This document shows positions 25,013-34,651 of a stretch of DNA of 64,000 nucleotides, one piece after another (the stretch's first letter is position 1; each line of letters begins with the position of its first letter). The stretch is from Exiguobacterium aurantiacum DSM 6208. Lineage in GTDB: Bacteria > Bacillota > Bacilli > Exiguobacteriales > Exiguobacteriaceae. The notes under the pieces were generated by a model that made no database searches, was not told the origin of the DNA, and worked only from the letters and a program-made list of their open reading frames with translations. The position numbers and the translations under genes were made by a program. Location of the stretch: assembly GCF_000702585.1 (NCBI RefSeq), contig NZ_JNIQ01000001.1, positions 2,299,001 to 2,363,000 on the forward strand, in the 5' to 3' direction.

Positions 25013-26857
25013 TTATTCTTTACCAAGTTTACGACGCTTGTCTGCTTTCTCGCGTTCGTTCTTGTTCAAGACTTTTTTACGGAGACGAATCGACTCCGGT
25101 GTGATTTCACAGTACTCGTCATCGTTCAAGAACGTGAGCGATTCTTCAAGCGAGAAGACGCGTGGGCGCTTCAACACTTGAGTCGAGTCTTTAGAAGACG
25201 CGCGCATGTTCGTCAATTGTTTCCCTTTGACGGCGTTGATTGCGAGATCGACGTCACGGTTGCATTCACCGATGATCATTCCCTCGTAAACGTCCGTACC
25301 TGGCTCGATGAAGATCGTCCCACGGTCTTCAAGGGCACCGATCGAGTAAGCCGTTGACTTACCAGGCTCGATACAAACCATGACTCCACTGCGGCGGCCA
25401 CCGATATCAGCAGAGATGAACGGACGGTACTCTTCGAACGTGTGGTTCAAGATTCCGTATCCGCGTGTCGCTGACAAGAATTCGTTACGGTATCCGATGA
25501 GACCACGTGACGGAACGATGAATTCCATACGCGTCTGACCGTTGTCGTTCGTGTTCATGTTCGCAAGTTCACCTTTACGGAGACCGATCGATTCCATGAC
25601 TGAACCAGTGTACTCTTCCGGCACGTCGATGATGACGCGTTCGAACGGCTCGATTTTCGTACCATCTTCGTCTTCACGGATGATAACTTGTGGTTTCGAA
25701 ACTTGAAGCTCGTAGCCTTCACGACGCATGTTCTCGATCAAGATCCCGAGGTGAAGCTCACCGCGTCCTGAAACGACCCATTGGTCAGGTGAATCTGTAT
25801 TTTCGACACGGAGTGAAACGTCCGTCTCCAGTTGTTTCATCAAACGCTCTTCGATTTTACGTGCTGTCACGAAATCGCCTTCGCGTCCTGCGAACGGTGA
25901 GTTGTTTGTCATGAAACGCATTTGAAGCGTCGGCTCGTCGATGCGAAGGAGCGGAAGTGGCTCTTCTTTACCGACCGGCGTGACCGTCTCACCAACGTTG
26001 ATGTCTTCCATCCCGGCGATGGCGATCAAGTCACCCGCTTTAGCTTCTTCGATTTCAACACGCTTGAGGCCGAAGTAACCGAACAATTTCGTGACACGAA
26101 GTTGTTTGATCGATCCGTCCGTTTTGCAAAGTGACACTGACTCGCCGACTTTGATTTTTCCACGGAACACGCGGCCAACACCGATTCGACCGAGGTAGTT
26201 GTCATAGTCGAGCATCGTCACTTGGAACTGAAGCGGCTCATCCGAGTTATCGATTGGCGCCGGTGTGTTCTCAAGAATCGTATCGAGCACGTACGTAATC
26301 GTTTCTTCTTGCTTCTCTGGATCAGGATCGAACGAACTTGAACCGCTGACTGCTGACGTGTAGACGACAGGGAATTCAAGTTGATCTTCATCTGCTCCAA
26401 GGTCGATCAACAAGTCGACGACTTCGTCGACAACGTCGAGTGGGCGGACCATCGGCTTGTCGATTTTGTTAACGACAACGATTGGACGGAGACCTTGGTC
26501 GAGTGCTTTCTTCAATACGAAACGTGTTTGCGGCATGCAACCTTCACGTGCATCGACGACGAGGATTACGCCGTCAACCATACGCATGATTCGCTCTACT
26601 TCTCCACCGAAATCGGCGTGACCTGGCGTATCAACGATGTTGATGCGCGTGTCTTTATAATCGATTGCCGTGTTTTTCGCGAGAATCGTGATTCCGCGCT
26701 CACGTTCGATATCGTTCGAGTCCATGGCGCGTTCTGCGACCATTTCATTCGTCCGGAATGTACCAGACTGTTTCAACAATTCATCGACTAGCGTTGTTTT
26801 ACCGTGGTCAACGTGGGCGATGATCGCGACGTTCCGAAGGTTTGTTCTTACGTTCAT
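25013..26857 (-). CDS. typA: Translational GTPase BipA/TypA
   Basis: A 614-residue ribosome-associated GTPase related to EF-G that helps 50S assembly and growth at low temperature. G motifs are [10 protein letters not shown] (G1), the T of GITILAKNT (G2), [12 protein letters not shown] (G3) and NKIDKP (G4). The C-terminal domain is the BipA-specific one ([43 protein letters not shown]). The ATG at 26857 follows GAGAGGACTAACTAC. It is the ylaG counterpart and reads towards ylaH. Confidence 0.97.
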   Translation of the reverse strand: MNVRTNLRNVAIIAHVDHGKTTLVDELLKQSGTFRTNEMVAERAMDSNDIERERGITILAKNTAIDYKDTRINIVDTPGHADFGGEVERIMRMVDGVILVVDAREGCMPQTRFVLKKALDQGLRPIVVVNKIDKPMVRPLDVVDEVVDLLIDLGADEDQLEFPVVYTSAVSGSSSFDPDPEKQEETITYVLDTILENTPAPIDNSDEPLQFQVTMLDYDNYLGRIGVGRVFRGKIKVGESVSLCKTDGSIKQLRVTKLFGYFGLKRVEIEEAKAGDLIAIAGMEDINVGETVTPVGKEEPLPLLRIDEPTLQMRFMTNNSPFAGREGDFVTARKIEERLMKQLETDVSLRVENTDSPDQWVVSGRGELHLGILIENMRREGYELQVSKPQVIIREDEDGTKIEPFERVIIDVPEEYTGSVMESIGLRKGELANMNTNDNGQTRMEFIVPSRGLIGYRNEFLSATRGYGILNHTFEEYRPFISADIGGRRSGVMVCIEPGKSTAYSIGALEDRGTIFIEPGTDVYEGMIIGECNRDVDLAINAVKGKQLTNMRASSKDSTQVLKRPRVFSLEESLTFLNDDEYCEITPESIRLRKKVLNKNEREKADKRRKLGKE

Positions 26858-27018
26858 GTAGTTAGTCCTCTCTTATTTAAAAAAGTTTCATCTTTTATTC
26901 AACTTAAAGAGTATAGCACACGTTCTACTACCTTTGTCGAGTGATATTGCCTGTTACCGTTTCCATTTGCAGTCTTTTTGCATACAATAGAGAAGAATAG
27001 AAAAAAGGGGGAATCTCC

Positions 27019-27195
27019 ATGCAAGCCATGTTCGTACTCATCGCCATCGCTGTCGTTGCCGGTTTTGTCGGCATCGGCGTCGGCGTCGCCGAAGGAAGTG
27101 CCGCCATCATTATCGGTAGTCTCGCTTTAAGTGCGGTCGCCACTGTATTTGGAATCAATTTGCGTCGCCGCATCCTCACAGATCGACGTCCATAA
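27019..27195 (+). CDS. ylaF: YlaF-like two-helix membrane protein
   Basis: A 58-residue membrane protein, MQAMFVLIAIAVVAGFVGIG onward, with two hydrophobic helices separated by a short loop (VAEGSAAI) and a basic C-terminus NLRRRILTDRRP. The ATG at 27019 follows AAAAAAGGGGGAATCTCC. Position next to bipA and the inositol monophosphatase gene is that of Bacillus ylaF. No function is known. It ends at a shared terminator. Confidence 0.82.
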   Translation: MQAMFVLIAIAVVAGFVGIGVGVAEGSAAIIIGSLALSAVATVFGINLRRRILTDRRP

Positions 27196-27236
27196 AACAA
27201 AGGCTCGGGCAACGTCGCCCGGGCCTTTGTTTTACA
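27195..27236. terminator. Bidirectional terminator between ylaF and the IMPase-GNAT gene
   Basis: AAAACAAAGGC pairs with GCCTTTGTTTT around an inner CGGGC/GCCCG stem, serving two convergent genes. Confidence 0.92.
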
Positions 27237-28485
27237 GTTCACGAGTCAGGCAGATGCGGTCCCGTAACGGCAGGCCGTCTTCTTCGAGCGCTGCGTAGCC
27301 ATGGTTCGGGAAGTAGTCCCGCTCGACGGAGTCGAAACGGAAACCGGCTTGTTGATAAAATCGAAGTTGAACGATGCTCGAATTGCCGGTACAGACGAGC
27401 ATGTGCCGTGCTCCCGTCTGTTCGGCCCGACGGATTGCGTCTTGAAGCATTCGTTGTCCGATCGTTTGATTTTGGCGATCGGGTTTGACGGCGATATTGA
27501 CGAGCTCAATCAAGTCGTCGTTCCGCCGGACGAGCATATAAGCCCCGACGAGCTCTCCCCCGAGCATCGCCTCGTACGTCTTGCCCGTCTCGTACTGTTC
27601 CCGCACCATTTCTTCGTGAGGGTTCGCCAACACGAGCAAGTCGCGCACCCGGTCATACGATTCATTCGACGTTACCGTCAAGTCCGGTCTCGCTTCTAGA
27701 GCGGCCCCTTTGGCGATGACGTAATGTTTGACGACATCCTTGACGAACGTCTCGCTGCCGGCGAGCACCGACGTCTTGCCATCATAGCGGACCGGCTCCC
27801 CATATAAGGAGACGACCCGTCCCCCGACCTCTTCGACGAGCAGTTTTCCCGCCGCATAGTCCCATGGCATATTTCGCATCGTAATATATCCATCGACACG
27901 ACCTGCGGCGAGCCAGGCGAGTTCGAGCGAGGCCGCCCCGTGCGCTCGTGTGCCGACCGAGTCGCGCACGATGGGCGCGAGGATTTCTGGTGCGATTTGT
28001 TGATTCGGTGTGACCCACGTCGCATTCATGCTAAGGAAAGCATCGCGGACGTGATGCTCATGAATGGTCGTCAGTTTTCTGCCGTTCAACGTCGCCCCAT
28101 GACCTCGACGAGCGACGAACAGCTCGTCGGCCATGACGTCGTATACGAAACCATATTCGATGACTTCATCGACCATGACCGCGACCGAGATTGCGAACAT
28201 CCGTTTTTGATGGATGAAATTGAGCGTTCCGTCAATCGGGTCGACGAACCAGACCGTCCCCTTCAAGTCGTCAGGCTCGGTGGAAATGCCTTCTTCTCCG
28301 ACGATGTGATGGTCGGGATACGCTTCACGGATCCGATCGACGATCAACTGTTCGACAGCGCGGTCAATTTCCGTCACTAAGTCGCCTTTCCCCGTCTTTC
28401 GTTCGATGCGATAACTCTCATCGATTTGAAGTCGAATGTATTCTCCCGCTTGTTTGATCAAGTCGATTGCAAACCATTCCAGCAT
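27232..28485 (-). CDS. Inositol monophosphatase family protein fused to a GNAT acetyltransferase
   Basis: A 417-residue two-domain protein. Residues 1-262 are an IMPase/SuhB phosphatase with metal ligands in VGEEG (Glu64-65), WFVDPIDGTLNF (residues 79-90) and WDYAAGKLL (residues 208-216). Residues about 268-417 are a GNAT domain with the acetyl-CoA-binding strand ELVNIAVKPDRQNQTIGQRML and the YFPNHGYAALEEDGLPLRDRICL end resembling YvbK-type enzymes. The ATG at 28485 follows AGAGGTGATTATC. In Bacillus the phosphatase (yktC) is a single domain. No internal stop or second ribosome binding site is seen. Confidence 0.9.
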   Translation of the reverse strand: MLEWFAIDLIKQAGEYIRLQIDESYRIERKTGKGDLVTEIDRAVEQLIVDRIREAYPDHHIVGEEGISTEPDDLKGTVWFVDPIDGTLNFIHQKRMFAISVAVMVDEVIEYGFVYDVMADELFVARRGHGATLNGRKLTTIHEHHVRDAFLSMNATWVTPNQQIAPEILAPIVRDSVGTRAHGAASLELAWLAAGRVDGYITMRNMPWDYAAGKLLVEEVGGRVVSLYGEPVRYDGKTSVLAGSETFVKDVVKHYVIAKGAALEARPDLTVTSNESYDRVRDLLVLANPHEEMVREQYETGKTYEAMLGGELVGAYMLVRRNDDLIELVNIAVKPDRQNQTIGQRMLQDAIRRAEQTGARHMLVCTGNSSIVQLRFYQQAGFRFDSVERDYFPNHGYAALEEDGLPLRDRICLTREL

Positions 28486-28513
28486 GATAATCACCTCTAT
28501 ACGTATTGTACCA

Positions 28514-28546
28514 AACAAAAACCAGTATTCGCATGGAATACTGGTT
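28514..28546 (-). terminator. Terminator downstream of the 28564 gene
   Basis: ACCAGTATTC pairs with GAATACTGGT on the minus strand and is followed by TTTTTG. Confidence 0.88.
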
Positions 28547-28563
28547 GAATGGGTGGTTGTGGG

Positions 28564-28752
28564 TCAGGCTTCGAGACGCAAAAGTTCTTGGCGGTACTTC
28601 TCTAACCGATGCTTGCTAGCCTGGACAGTGGCATCATCTTGTGACGCCATCGCATCGAAGAGCGTTGCCAATTCGTAATCAATCTCTAAGCGCAGCACCG
28701 GAATTCTTTTTTCTGCGTCTTTTCTTTTGAATGCCTCGATCACTTGTTTCAT
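28564..28752 (-). CDS. Small hypothetical protein, 62 aa
   Basis: Begins MKQVIEAFKRKDAEKRIPVL and continues as a charged helical protein (LEIDYELATLFDAMASQDDATVQASKHRLEKYRQELLRLEA) that could form a coiled coil. AAAGGAG lies 11 bases before the ATG at 28752. The position between the IMPase gene and yktA is that of Bacillus ykzI, a small protein of unknown function, but the identity is a guess. It has its own terminator. Confidence 0.65.
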   Translation of the reverse strand: MKQVIEAFKRKDAEKRIPVLRLEIDYELATLFDAMASQDDATVQASKHRLEKYRQELLRLEA

Positions 28753-28951
28753 GAGATGCCACACTCCTTTAGTTGGGCTACAAGTTACGGTTTAGTAAGT
28801 TGAATTGAGTATATCAGATGAGATTCAAAAAAGAAAGATAATTGTCTGACTATTTTGAATTTTTTATCTTAGTGAGTATATTCCCACTTCAACCAGTCCT
28901 AAACCTGAATTAACTGTTAGTGATATGTACCCTATTTCTGCAAGAATTAAC

Positions 28952-28992
28952 AAAAAAGCATAAGAAAACGATTCTGTTCTCTCATGCTTTTC
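28952..28992 (-). terminator. Terminator of yktA
   Basis: A long A/T-rich stem (AAAAGCATGAGA with TCTTATGCTTTT, one G-T pair) followed by TTTTTTG on the minus strand. Confidence 0.82.
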
Positions 28993-28996
28993 CGAT

Positions 28997-29263
28997 TCAT
29001 AGCTTTAGAATCTTCGTATTTGATTTTAACGCCGCTTGGACCGTACGATAGGTAGAGTATCCGGTCTGTTCGTCGTGTACCGCACTCAATTGTTTCTCTT
29101 CTGACTTGGATGTCACGATTTGTTTGAACGACCGATACGCGTCCAAGAACGCTTCACGATCGACGCCACTTTCATTCGCGAGTGCGACTTGATTGTAAAA
29201 CTCGACGACGTCGATAAGCTCTTCTGTCGTCCAGTCTGGATTGATCGGATAATTGATTTGCAT
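28997..29263 (-). CDS. yktA: UPF0223 family protein (YktA)
   Basis: An 88-residue protein of unknown function, recognised by YPINPDWTTEELIDVVEFYNQV and DREAFLDAYRSFKQIVTSKSEEKQL followed by TGYSTYRTVQAA. The ATG at 29263 has GAGGTGAACAAT in front and gives the family length; the frame continues upstream without a better site. It is divergent from speA, as in Bacillus. Confidence 0.92.
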   Translation of the reverse strand: MQINYPINPDWTTEELIDVVEFYNQVALANESGVDREAFLDAYRSFKQIVTSKSEEKQLSAVHDEQTGYSTYRTVQAALKSNTKILKL

Positions 29264-29289
29264 ATTGTTCACCTCGACACCCATTGTAT

Positions 29290-29343
29290 CAACAAAAAAA
29301 ACTATTGCAAGTTGAGGTGGAAATCTCTATAGTTTTTTTGTTG
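29290..29343 (+). promoter_or_regulatory. speA promoter embedded in an AT-rich inverted repeat
   Basis: TTGCAA (29305-29310) and TATAGT (29328-29333) are spaced by exactly 17 bases, a good sigma-A promoter for speA. The two elements lie at the inner edges of an inverted repeat, CAAC-A8-CTAT (29290-29305) against ATAG-T7-GTTG (29329-29343). It could fold as a hairpin or act as an operator. The same interval is the leader of divergent yktA. Confidence 0.6.
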
Positions 29344-29447
29344 CATCGTTTTTTATGACCGTTCACGAACAATAATTGGGGAAAGACATATAGCATGATT
29401 TGAAAGACCGACCTCATACACAAACTGATTCCAAGGAGGGCTTACTA

Positions 29448-30929
29448 TTGAAACTTAAAGCTGCTACTCAGCTCGAGACACCGTTATTTGACACGTTGCT
29501 CACGCACGTCGACACGAACCCGATCGCATTCCACATTCCCGGCCATAAAGGCGGAAAAGGGATGGACCCGGAGTTCCGTGACTTCATCGGGGAGAACGCG
29601 CTCAAAATCGATTTGATCAACATCGCGCCGCTCGATGACTTGCACCATCCGAAAGCAGCCATCGCTGAAGCGGAACGTCTCGCAGCCGAGGCGTTTCAGG
29701 CCGATGAGACGTTCTTCTCGGTTCAAGGGACATCAAGTGCCATCATGGCGATGATCATGGGGGTCGTCGGACCGAATGAGAAGATCATCGTCCCGCGCAA
29801 CGTCCATAAATCAGTCATGTCGGCACTCGTTCTTACAGGGGCGCATCCAGTGTTCATTCACCCTGAGTTTGATGAGACGTACGGCATCGCCCACGGCATC
29901 ACGGCGAGCGCCGTCGAGCGTGCGCTCGAATTGCATCCGGATACGAAAGCCGTCCTCGTCATCAACCCGACGTATTTCGGCGTCGCCGGCGACCTCGAAC
30001 GAATTGTCGCTGTGGCCCATGCCCAGGACGTCCCAGTACTTGTCGACGAAGCGCACGGCGTCCATTTGCCGTTCCACGACGAGCTGCCGCTCTCAGCGAT
30101 GCAGGCAGGCGCTGACGTCGCGGCAACGAGTGTGCATAAGCTCGGCGGTTCGATGACGGGAAGCTCGATTTTGAACGTGCGCCGTGGTCTCGTCTCACCT
30201 GAACGAATTCACGCGATGCTGTCGATGATCACGACGACATCGACGTCATACTTGCTCCTCGCCTCGCTCGACGCGGCCCGTCGTCAGCTCGCGACGAAAG
30301 GTGAGGCGATGAACGAACGTGCCTTGACGCTCGCACGAACGGCTCGTACAGCTATCAACGAGATGCCTCACTTGTCCGTCTACGGCCATACCGAACTCCA
30401 CTCTGAGTCGACGTACGCGCTCGATGAGACAAAAGTGCTCGTCTCGGTCCGTGAACTCGGGATCACCGGGTTTGAAGTCGAGAAGTATTTACGTGAGACG
30501 CACCGTATCGAAGTTGAGATGTCTGATCTACTCAACGTGTTGTTCATCGTGACGAGCGCTGACAACGAATCGACGATCCAAGCACTGATCGACGGCATGC
30601 GCGACGTCGTCTCGGTGTACAAGCGGTCTGGCAACGACTCGTTGTCGATCATGCTGCCAGAGATCCCTCCGCTCGCGCTCAGCCCGCGCGATGCGTTCTA
30701 TGAAGAGACGGAGACGATCCCGCTCGAGAACGCTGTCGGACGAATCTCGGCCGAGTTCATCATGGTGTACCCTCCTGGAATCCCGATCATCATCCCAGGC
30801 GAGCTCATCACGGCCTCGACGCTCGACTATATTACCGCCAACATCGAAGCGGGTCTCCCGGTCCAAGGACTTGAAGACGAATCACTCCAAATGATCAAAG
30901 TGATTCAGCAGACGAAAGCAATCCGTTAA
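29448..30929 (+). CDS. speA: Arginine decarboxylase (Orn/Lys/Arg decarboxylase family, SpeA)
   Basis: A 493-residue PLP enzyme predicted to make agmatine from arginine, the first step of polyamine synthesis in Bacillus. Family signatures are TPLFDTLLTHVD, FHIPGHKGGKGMDPEF, the PLP-stacking region VQGTSSAIMAMIMG, NPTYFGVAGDL, DEAHGVHLPFH and the lysine motif SVHKLGGSMTGSS. The C-terminal domain ends in VYPPGIPIIIPGE. The TTG at 29448 follows AAGGAGG by 8 bases and matches the Bacillus length; an upstream in-frame start at 29400 lacks a site. It is next to yktA as in Bacillus. Lysine as substrate cannot be excluded. Confidence 0.9.
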   Translation: MKLKAATQLETPLFDTLLTHVDTNPIAFHIPGHKGGKGMDPEFRDFIGENALKIDLINIAPLDDLHHPKAAIAEAERLAAEAFQADETFFSVQGTSSAIMAMIMGVVGPNEKIIVPRNVHKSVMSALVLTGAHPVFIHPEFDETYGIAHGITASAVERALELHPDTKAVLVINPTYFGVAGDLERIVAVAHAQDVPVLVDEAHGVHLPFHDELPLSAMQAGADVAATSVHKLGGSMTGSSILNVRRGLVSPERIHAMLSMITTTSTSYLLLASLDAARRQLATKGEAMNERALTLARTARTAINEMPHLSVYGHTELHSESTYALDETKVLVSVRELGITGFEVEKYLRETHRIEVEMSDLLNVLFIVTSADNESTIQALIDGMRDVVSVYKRSGNDSLSIMLPEIPPLALSPRDAFYEETETIPLENAVGRISAEFIMVYPPGIPIIIPGELITASTLDYITANIEAGLPVQGLEDESLQMIKVIQQTKAIR

Positions 30930-30933
30930 CACG

Positions 30934-30965
30934 AAAGCGAGCCGGTCCATGGACCGGCTCGCTTT
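30934..30965 (+). terminator. Terminator of speA
   Basis: AAAGCGAGCCGGTCC AT GGACCGGCTCGCTTT, a perfect 15-bp stem that starts four bases after the speA stop. Confidence 0.9.
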
Positions 30966-31027
30966 GTTGTCATCAAAAGAAAAGGTGGCTTATGATGATC
31001 GAATTGCTTCCCCTACTTACCATTATA

Positions 31028-31042
31028 AGAAAACGCTTACAT
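31028..31042 (-). promoter_or_regulatory. cre-like sequence at the end of the DUF3055 gene
   Basis: ATGTAAGCGTTTTCT on the minus strand fits the CcpA consensus WTGNAARCGNWWWCA at 14 of 15 positions. It overlaps the stop codon of the DUF3055 gene and no promoter is apparent nearby, so it may be coincidental. Confidence 0.3.
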
Positions 31043-31360
31043 TTTTTCAAGAGAAGATTTCTCGGCCTCATCATGATTGATATCTTTTTCTTCCAGACAG
31101 AGTCGTAAAAACTCGGCCACATGATCGGTATCACGTAACGCGATGCCAAGCATCGGATAGAGCTGTCTCGGTTCTTCTAACGCATGCATGTCGAGAAGGG
31201 CGGATTGGCCGGTCTGCATGCAGACGACGAGCACTTTCCCCATAAATTGATGTGTATAGACAAAACCGAAATCGTAGCGTGACATTTCCGTCTCAATACC
31301 AGTGAAGCGAACACGGCTCGTTTCGGAGACAGTATATAATAACTCTTCATCGAACGCCAT
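31037..31360 (-). CDS. DUF3055 family protein
   Basis: A 107-residue cytoplasmic protein of a Bacillales family of unknown role, recognised by RYDFGFVYTHQFMGKVLVVCMQTGQSALLD. The ATG at 31360 follows AAAGGAGGGACTACGTC. The open frame extends to 31588 through the divergent acetyltransferase gene, which is why the shorter start is chosen. No clear terminator was seen after it. Confidence 0.85.
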   Translation of the reverse strand: MAFDEELLYTVSETSRVRFTGIETEMSRYDFGFVYTHQFMGKVLVVCMQTGQSALLDMHALEEPRQLYPMLGIALRDTDHVAEFLRLCLEEKDINHDEAEKSSLEKM

Positions 31361-31439
31361 GACGTAGTCCCTCCTTTCTAACATCTCTATATATTTTTCC
31401 TTTATACTTGGGGTATGAAACCTAAAAGGAGGTTGCGTG

Positions 31440-31886
31440 ATGCAAATCAAAACGGCGACGTCACGAGACGTACAAACACTAGTCCATTTGATGCACAAAC
31501 TTTGGCCGGACGCGTCCGTTGCCGAACTGTCGGCTGAAGTACGACTCGGCCTCCGCTCCGACAAGATGCGATATTTCCTGGCCGTCACCGACGAGTCGAT
31601 CGGATTCTGCCAAATGAGTTTTCGCTATGATTACGTGCCCGGCGCGACCGATGAACCGACAGCGTTCATCGAAGGCATTTACGTCGTCGGTCCGGAACGA
31701 GACAATGACGTGGCCACAAAACTGATCGAGACGGCAGCGGTGTACGCATTGTCACACGGATGTAGCGAACTCGCGTCGGACACTGAAATCGACAATACGG
31801 GCAGCCAGCAGTTTCACGAACGTGTCGGGTTTCGAGAAGTTGAGCGCACCGTCCATTACATTAAAAAAATCTCTCGCTACGAATAG
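31440..31886 (+). CDS. AAC(6')-like aminoglycoside N-acetyltransferase (GNAT)
   Basis: A 148-residue GNAT protein resembling the chromosomal aminoglycoside 6'-N-acetyltransferases: VHLMHKLWPDASVAELSAEV near the start, GFCQMSFRYDYVPGATDEPTAFIEGIYVVGPERDNDVATKLIE around the acetyl-CoA loop, and CSELASDTEIDNTGSQQFHERVGFREVERTVHYIKKI at the end. The loop ERDNDVATKL is a degenerate form of Q/RxxGxG/A, so activity is not certain. The ATG at 31440 is preferred over GTG 31437 because it lies 7 bases after AAAGGAGG. Confidence 0.75.
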   Translation: MQIKTATSRDVQTLVHLMHKLWPDASVAELSAEVRLGLRSDKMRYFLAVTDESIGFCQMSFRYDYVPGATDEPTAFIEGIYVVGPERDNDVATKLIETAAVYALSHGCSELASDTEIDNTGSQQFHERVGFREVERTVHYIKKISRYE

Positions 31887-31899
31887 CGAGAGATTTTTT
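31863..31899. terminator. Bidirectional terminator between the acetyltransferase gene and pdhD
   Basis: AAAAAATCTCTCGCTA pairs with TAGCGAGAGATTTTTT around CGAA, overlapping the end of the acetyltransferase gene. Confidence 0.93.
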
Positions 31900-31904
31900 C
31901 GTTC

Positions 31905-33317
31905 TTATTTAACGACGTGGATTGGCATACCCATTGCGATTTCTGCCGCTTCCATTGCCATCTCACCGAGTGATGGGTGAGCGTGGATTGTAAGCGCGAT
32001 ATCTTCAGCCGTCATACCTGCCTCGATGGCGAGACCAAGCTCGGCGATCATATCAGAAGCGCCAGTTCCCGCGATTTGAGCACCGATCAAGAGACCGTCC
32101 TCTTTACGCGTGATGAGCTTCATGAAGCCGTCTGGCTCGTCGAGTGCGAGAGCACGACCGTTCGCTGCAAATGGGAATTTCGATACTGTGATCTCAAGTC
32201 CTTCTTCTTTCGCGAGCGGCTCCGTGTAACCGACTGTTGCAAGTTCAGGATCAGTGAAGACGACCGCTGGGATTGCTGAGTAGTCGAGGTAAGCTGGCTT
32301 ACCGGCAGCTGCCTCCGCTGCGACTTTCGCTTCGTATGAAGCTTTGTGCGCGAGCGGTGGTCCTGGAACGATGTCGCCGATCGCGTAGATGTTTTCGTTC
32401 GACGTTTTGCACTGGTCATCGATTTCGATGATGCCGCGGTCGCTGACTTTCACTTCCGCGTTCTCGAGACCGATGTCGCCAGTGTTCGGACGACGGCCGA
32501 CTGTGACGAGGACGTAGTCCGCTTCAACAGACTGCTCTTCGCCGTTCACTTCAAACTTAACAGTCACGCCGTCTTCTGTTTCTTCGACGCCTTTTGCAAG
32601 TGCGTTCGTGTGAATTGTGACGTTCCCTTTTTGTTTGAGCTTCTTCTTGACGATTTGCGTCATTTGCGGCTCGAAGCCAGACAAGATGTCGCTTGCGCCT
32701 TCAACGACAACAACTTCTGTGTCGAAGTTCGCATATGCCGTACCGAGCTCCATACCGATGTACCCGCCGCCGATGACGACAAGTTTCTTCGGTACTTCAG
32801 AAAGCGCCAATGCGCCAGTTGAAGAAAGGACGCGTTTTGACCATTTGAACGAAGGGATCTCGATCGGAGTCGAACCAGTCGCGATGATCGCTTTTTTGAA
32901 TTTGTAAGGAGTCGAGCTGTCTTCTGTGATGACACGAACTGTGTCTTCAGATGCGAAGAACGCTTCCCCTTGAACGATTTCAATCTTGTTGCCTTTAAGA
33001 AGACCTTTGACGCCGCCCGTCAATTTGTTGACGACCGATTGTTTCCAATCTTGGACTTTCGTGAAGTCGACTGAAACGTTGTCAGATGTGATCCCCATTG
33101 ACGAGTGACCTTTTGCGTGCTGGAAGTTATGACCAGCCGTGATCAACGCTTTTGATGGGATACAACCGACGTTCAAGCAGACACCGCCGAAGTTTCCTTT
33201 CTCAACGATCGTGACTTTAAGTCCGAGCTGAGCACCACGAATGGCTGCGACGTATCCACCAGGACCGGCGCCGATGACAAGCAAATCAGTTTCTTGTGCG
33301 AATTCTCCTACTACCAT
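31905..33317 (-). CDS. pdhD: Dihydrolipoyl dehydrogenase (E3)
   Basis: E3 of the pyruvate dehydrogenase complex, 470 residues, reoxidising dihydrolipoamide with NAD+ through FAD. The FAD motif [17 protein letters not shown], the redox pair [13 protein letters not shown], the NAD motif [17 protein letters not shown], the second FAD segment [17 protein letters not shown] and the C-terminal HAHPSLGE active-site base are all present. It ends the operon and follows pdhC by four bases. Confidence 0.96.
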   Translation of the reverse strand: MVVGEFAQETDLLVIGAGPGGYVAAIRGAQLGLKVTIVEKGNFGGVCLNVGCIPSKALITAGHNFQHAKGHSSMGITSDNVSVDFTKVQDWKQSVVNKLTGGVKGLLKGNKIEIVQGEAFFASEDTVRVITEDSSTPYKFKKAIIATGSTPIEIPSFKWSKRVLSSTGALALSEVPKKLVVIGGGYIGMELGTAYANFDTEVVVVEGASDILSGFEPQMTQIVKKKLKQKGNVTIHTNALAKGVEETEDGVTVKFEVNGEEQSVEADYVLVTVGRRPNTGDIGLENAEVKVSDRGIIEIDDQCKTSNENIYAIGDIVPGPPLAHKASYEAKVAAEAAAGKPAYLDYSAIPAVVFTDPELATVGYTEPLAKEEGLEITVSKFPFAANGRALALDEPDGFMKLITRKEDGLLIGAQIAGTGASDMIAELGLAIEAGMTAEDIALTIHAHPSLGEMAMEAAEIAMGMPIHVVK

Positions 33318-33321
33318 GTTC

Positions 33322-34617
33322 TTATCCCTCCATCATTAGAAGTGCTGGATCTTGAAGCAAACGTTTCACCATGTTGAGAGCGTTTTGCGCAGTCGCACCG
33401 TCGATGAGGCGGTGGTCAAAGCTGAATGAGAGTGCGAGCACAGGTGCTGCGACGATCTCGCCGTCTTTCACGACAGCTTTTTCAGCGATGCGGCCGATAC
33501 CGAGAATCGCAACTTCTGGGTGGTTGATGACAGGTGTGAACCATTGTCCACCAGCAGAACCGATGTTTGTGATCGTGATCGATCCGCCTTTCATGTCGTC
33601 CCCAGCAAGTTTGCCTTCACGTGCTTTACCGGCAAGCTCATTGATGTTTGTAGCAAGTGCGTAGATTGATTTACGGTCCGCATCTTTGACGACAGGAACG
33701 ACGAGGCCGTTGTCCGTGTCAGCAGCGATACCGATGTTGTAGTAGTTTTTGTAGACGATTTCTTCGTTCACATCGTCGATTGACGCGTTGATCGCTGGGT
33801 AAGCTTTCGCTGCAGCAGTCAATGCTTTGACGACGAACGGCAAGTACGTGAGTTTCACGCCTTGGTCAGCCGCGACTTGTTTGAACTCTTTACGGAGTGC
33901 GACAAGTTTCGTGACATCGACTTCGTCCATGAGTGTAACGTGTGGAGCCGTGTGCTTCGAGTTGACCATTGCTTTCGAGATCGCTTTACGGATACCACGG
34001 ATCTTCTCGCGCGTTTCGAGTTCAGGTGTAGCTGACTCGTAAGGCTTGATTTCCGTTTTCGCAGCCGCTGCTGGAGCTACAGATTCTGTTTTCTCTGTTG
34101 TAGCTTCTGTTGCTGGTGCTTCACCGTTTGCAAACGCATCGATGTCTTCTTTCAAGATGCGGCCGTTATCGCCAGAACCTTTGACTTCACGGATGTCGAC
34201 GCCTTTTTCACGAGCGTACTTGCGAATTGAAGGCATTGCGATGACGCGCTCCGATTTGTGAAGTTGGACTTCACGCGGGCCGTCTTCTTTCACGTCAGCT
34301 TGGACTGTCTCTTCTGTCTTCTCTTCAGCTTTTGGCTGTTCAGGAGCTGCTTCCTCTTCGCCTGCTGGCGCGTCACCTTCGATATCGAACGTGATGAGCA
34401 CGTCGCCGACGACGGCAACTGTTCCTTCAGAGACTTTGACTTCTTTGACCGTCCCGTCAACTGGAGCTGGGATTTCAACGACAGCTTTGTCGTTTTGCAC
34501 TTCAAGGAGGATGTCATCCTCTTTTACTGTGTCCCCATCTTTTACGAACCACTTGACGATTTCACCTTCGTGAATTCCTTCACCGATGTCTGGTAATTTA
34601 AATTCGAATACTGCCAC
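33322..34617 (-). CDS. pdhC: Dihydrolipoamide acetyltransferase (E2)
   Basis: E2 core of the complex, 431 residues. Domains in order are one lipoyl domain with the modified lysine in [13 protein letters not shown] (about residues 38-50), an Ala/Pro/Glu linker, the E1/E3-binding domain ([35 protein letters not shown]), a second linker, and the catalytic domain ending with [15 protein letters not shown]. The 76-base gap to pdhB contains a hairpin. Only one lipoyl domain is present. Confidence 0.96.
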   Translation of the reverse strand: MAVFEFKLPDIGEGIHEGEIVKWFVKDGDTVKEDDILLEVQNDKAVVEIPAPVDGTVKEVKVSEGTVAVVGDVLITFDIEGDAPAGEEEAAPEQPKAEEKTEETVQADVKEDGPREVQLHKSERVIAMPSIRKYAREKGVDIREVKGSGDNGRILKEDIDAFANGEAPATEATTEKTESVAPAAAAKTEIKPYESATPELETREKIRGIRKAISKAMVNSKHTAPHVTLMDEVDVTKLVALRKEFKQVAADQGVKLTYLPFVVKALTAAAKAYPAINASIDDVNEEIVYKNYYNIGIAADTDNGLVVPVVKDADRKSIYALATNINELAGKAREGKLAGDDMKGGSITITNIGSAGGQWFTPVINHPEVAILGIGRIAEKAVVKDGEIVAAPVLALSFSFDHRLIDGATAQNALNMVKRLLQDPALLMMEG

Positions 34618-34651
34618 TGGTTTTTCCTCCCATCAAATAATCATGTAAACA

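Noticed and set aside
28765-28996. A regulatory RNA or gene between the 28564 gene and yktA
   Set aside because: Only the yktA terminator is seen. The rest is AT-rich without paired structure or frame.
30992-31111. A 39-codon plus-strand frame with an AAAGGTGG-like site after speA
   Set aside because: It runs antisense to the end of the DUF3055 gene and shows no protein-like pattern beyond a hydrophobic stretch; chance is likely.
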